This document shows positions 63,409 to 64,000 of a DNA stretch of 64,000 nucleotides, piece by piece (within the stretch, counting starts at the first letter, position 1; every line of letters begins with the position of its first letter). The notes beneath the pieces are model-generated. The model did not search any database. It was not told the origin of the DNA and was given only the letters and a program-made list of their open reading frames with translations. The position numbers and the translations under genes are program-made. The stretch is taken from positions 1 to 64,000 of the forward strand of contig JARBJD010000294.1 in NCBI GenBank assembly GCA_033064195.1. The letters are read 5' to 3'. This DNA comes from Blattamonas nauphoetae. Lineage: Eukaryota; Preaxostyla; Oxymonadida.

Positions 63409-64000
63409 TCCGGCTGTAAAACGGTTTTATTTTTCTGAATAAAGAGACAATATGTTTTAATTTTCTATCAATGATAATTAAGAGAGTTCAACACCTTGTG
63501 ACAAACAATTGGACACCAAAAAATTCTGAATGACGTGAAAACTGTAAAACAAAATTAATGATGGACATGCTCTTCGCGACATGACACGTGATTCACCTCA
63601 TCCTGCTCGATCCCTCTAACTTTAAATTGTTTTAACTTTACGAGAGTAACTCTGGAGGAGTCAGTCACTGAATGATAGAACGATGTTTTCATTACTTTCT
63701 TGTGGGATCGAGTTCTCACCTCTCACGATTTTTGGACGAAGGAAGTCTATTGTGACGTAAATCGCATAATTTTCAAAAAGAATTGAAACGAACGTTCACG
63801 AAATGTATTTGATGAGGTTAAAGTCGAAAAAGATTGATTGAACGTATTTCTGACCGATATTGACCTGTTTGATTCTTGGAAGTTTTATCCTGTTTCTTGT
63901 TTCAACCAGTATTATCACTGAGAAGGACCCGTGAGTGGTGGTGAGGGTCCATCTTTCCCTCAGTGCGACATGTGACGAATGATCAAGGTATTGTTTTCCG
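63409..64000. other. Intergenic region at window end
   Basis: About 590 bases after the last gene. Apart from the AATAAA near its start, nothing is recognised. Confidence 0.4.
63438..63443 (+). terminator. AATAAA polyadenylation-type hexamer
   Basis: AATAAA stands 30 bases after the stop of the large helical-repeat gene. The spacing is plausible for 3' end formation. Confidence 0.35.

Overview
The window looks like nuclear DNA of a protist, most likely an oxymonad (Preaxostyla) close to Blattamonas or Monocercomonoides. This is an inference from three things: very short spliceosomal introns (most 29-60 nt), large cell-surface proteins that combine beta-helix or Ig-like repeats, one transmembrane segment and a degenerate kinase-like tail, and a helical-repeat family (13.9-15.8 kb) that I associate with Blattamonas. 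The standard genetic code fits: TAA, TAG and TGA all end otherwise intact genes. No database search was possible.

Layout. 1-1110: a 50-bp minisatellite. About 1.5-4.8 kb: a fossil DIRS-like retroelement. 4.8-10.2 kb (minus): the ruin of a large surface-protein gene, cut by three inverted-repeat DNA elements, carrying an in-frame stop, and ended by the DIRS copy. 10.28-13.26 kb: a DNA transposon with 19-bp terminal inverted repeats and an intron-containing DDE-like transposase gene. 13.2-15.8 kb: a relic of another surface gene and two tandem members of the helical-repeat family, the second partial.

16.1-37.4 kb is dense with ordinary genes: a centrin-like EF-hand protein (8 exons), a cathepsin B-like protease (9 exons), Yos1/IER3IP1, a three-RRM protein, a PKA regulatory subunit, a Lys/Glu-rich coiled-coil protein, a CMGC kinase, a Greatwall/MASTL/Rim15-like AGC kinase, a PTB-like splicing regulator and an unrecognised multi-exon protein.

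38.3-46.1 kb holds one intronless 2,604-aa surface receptor-like protein, which shows what the ruined gene at 5-10 kb once looked like. It is followed by a GPI-anchor-type surface protein and about 4.5 kb with no supported gene. 52.4-58 kb is a RalGAP-alpha/tuberin-type GTPase-activating protein, and 59.4-63.4 kb is a large unrecognised protein.

The signalling genes (PKA-R, Greatwall-like, CMGC kinase, RalGAP) look like separate housekeeping loci rather than a cluster. The most unusual material is the pile of elements inside the ruined receptor gene and the intron-bearing transposon beside it.
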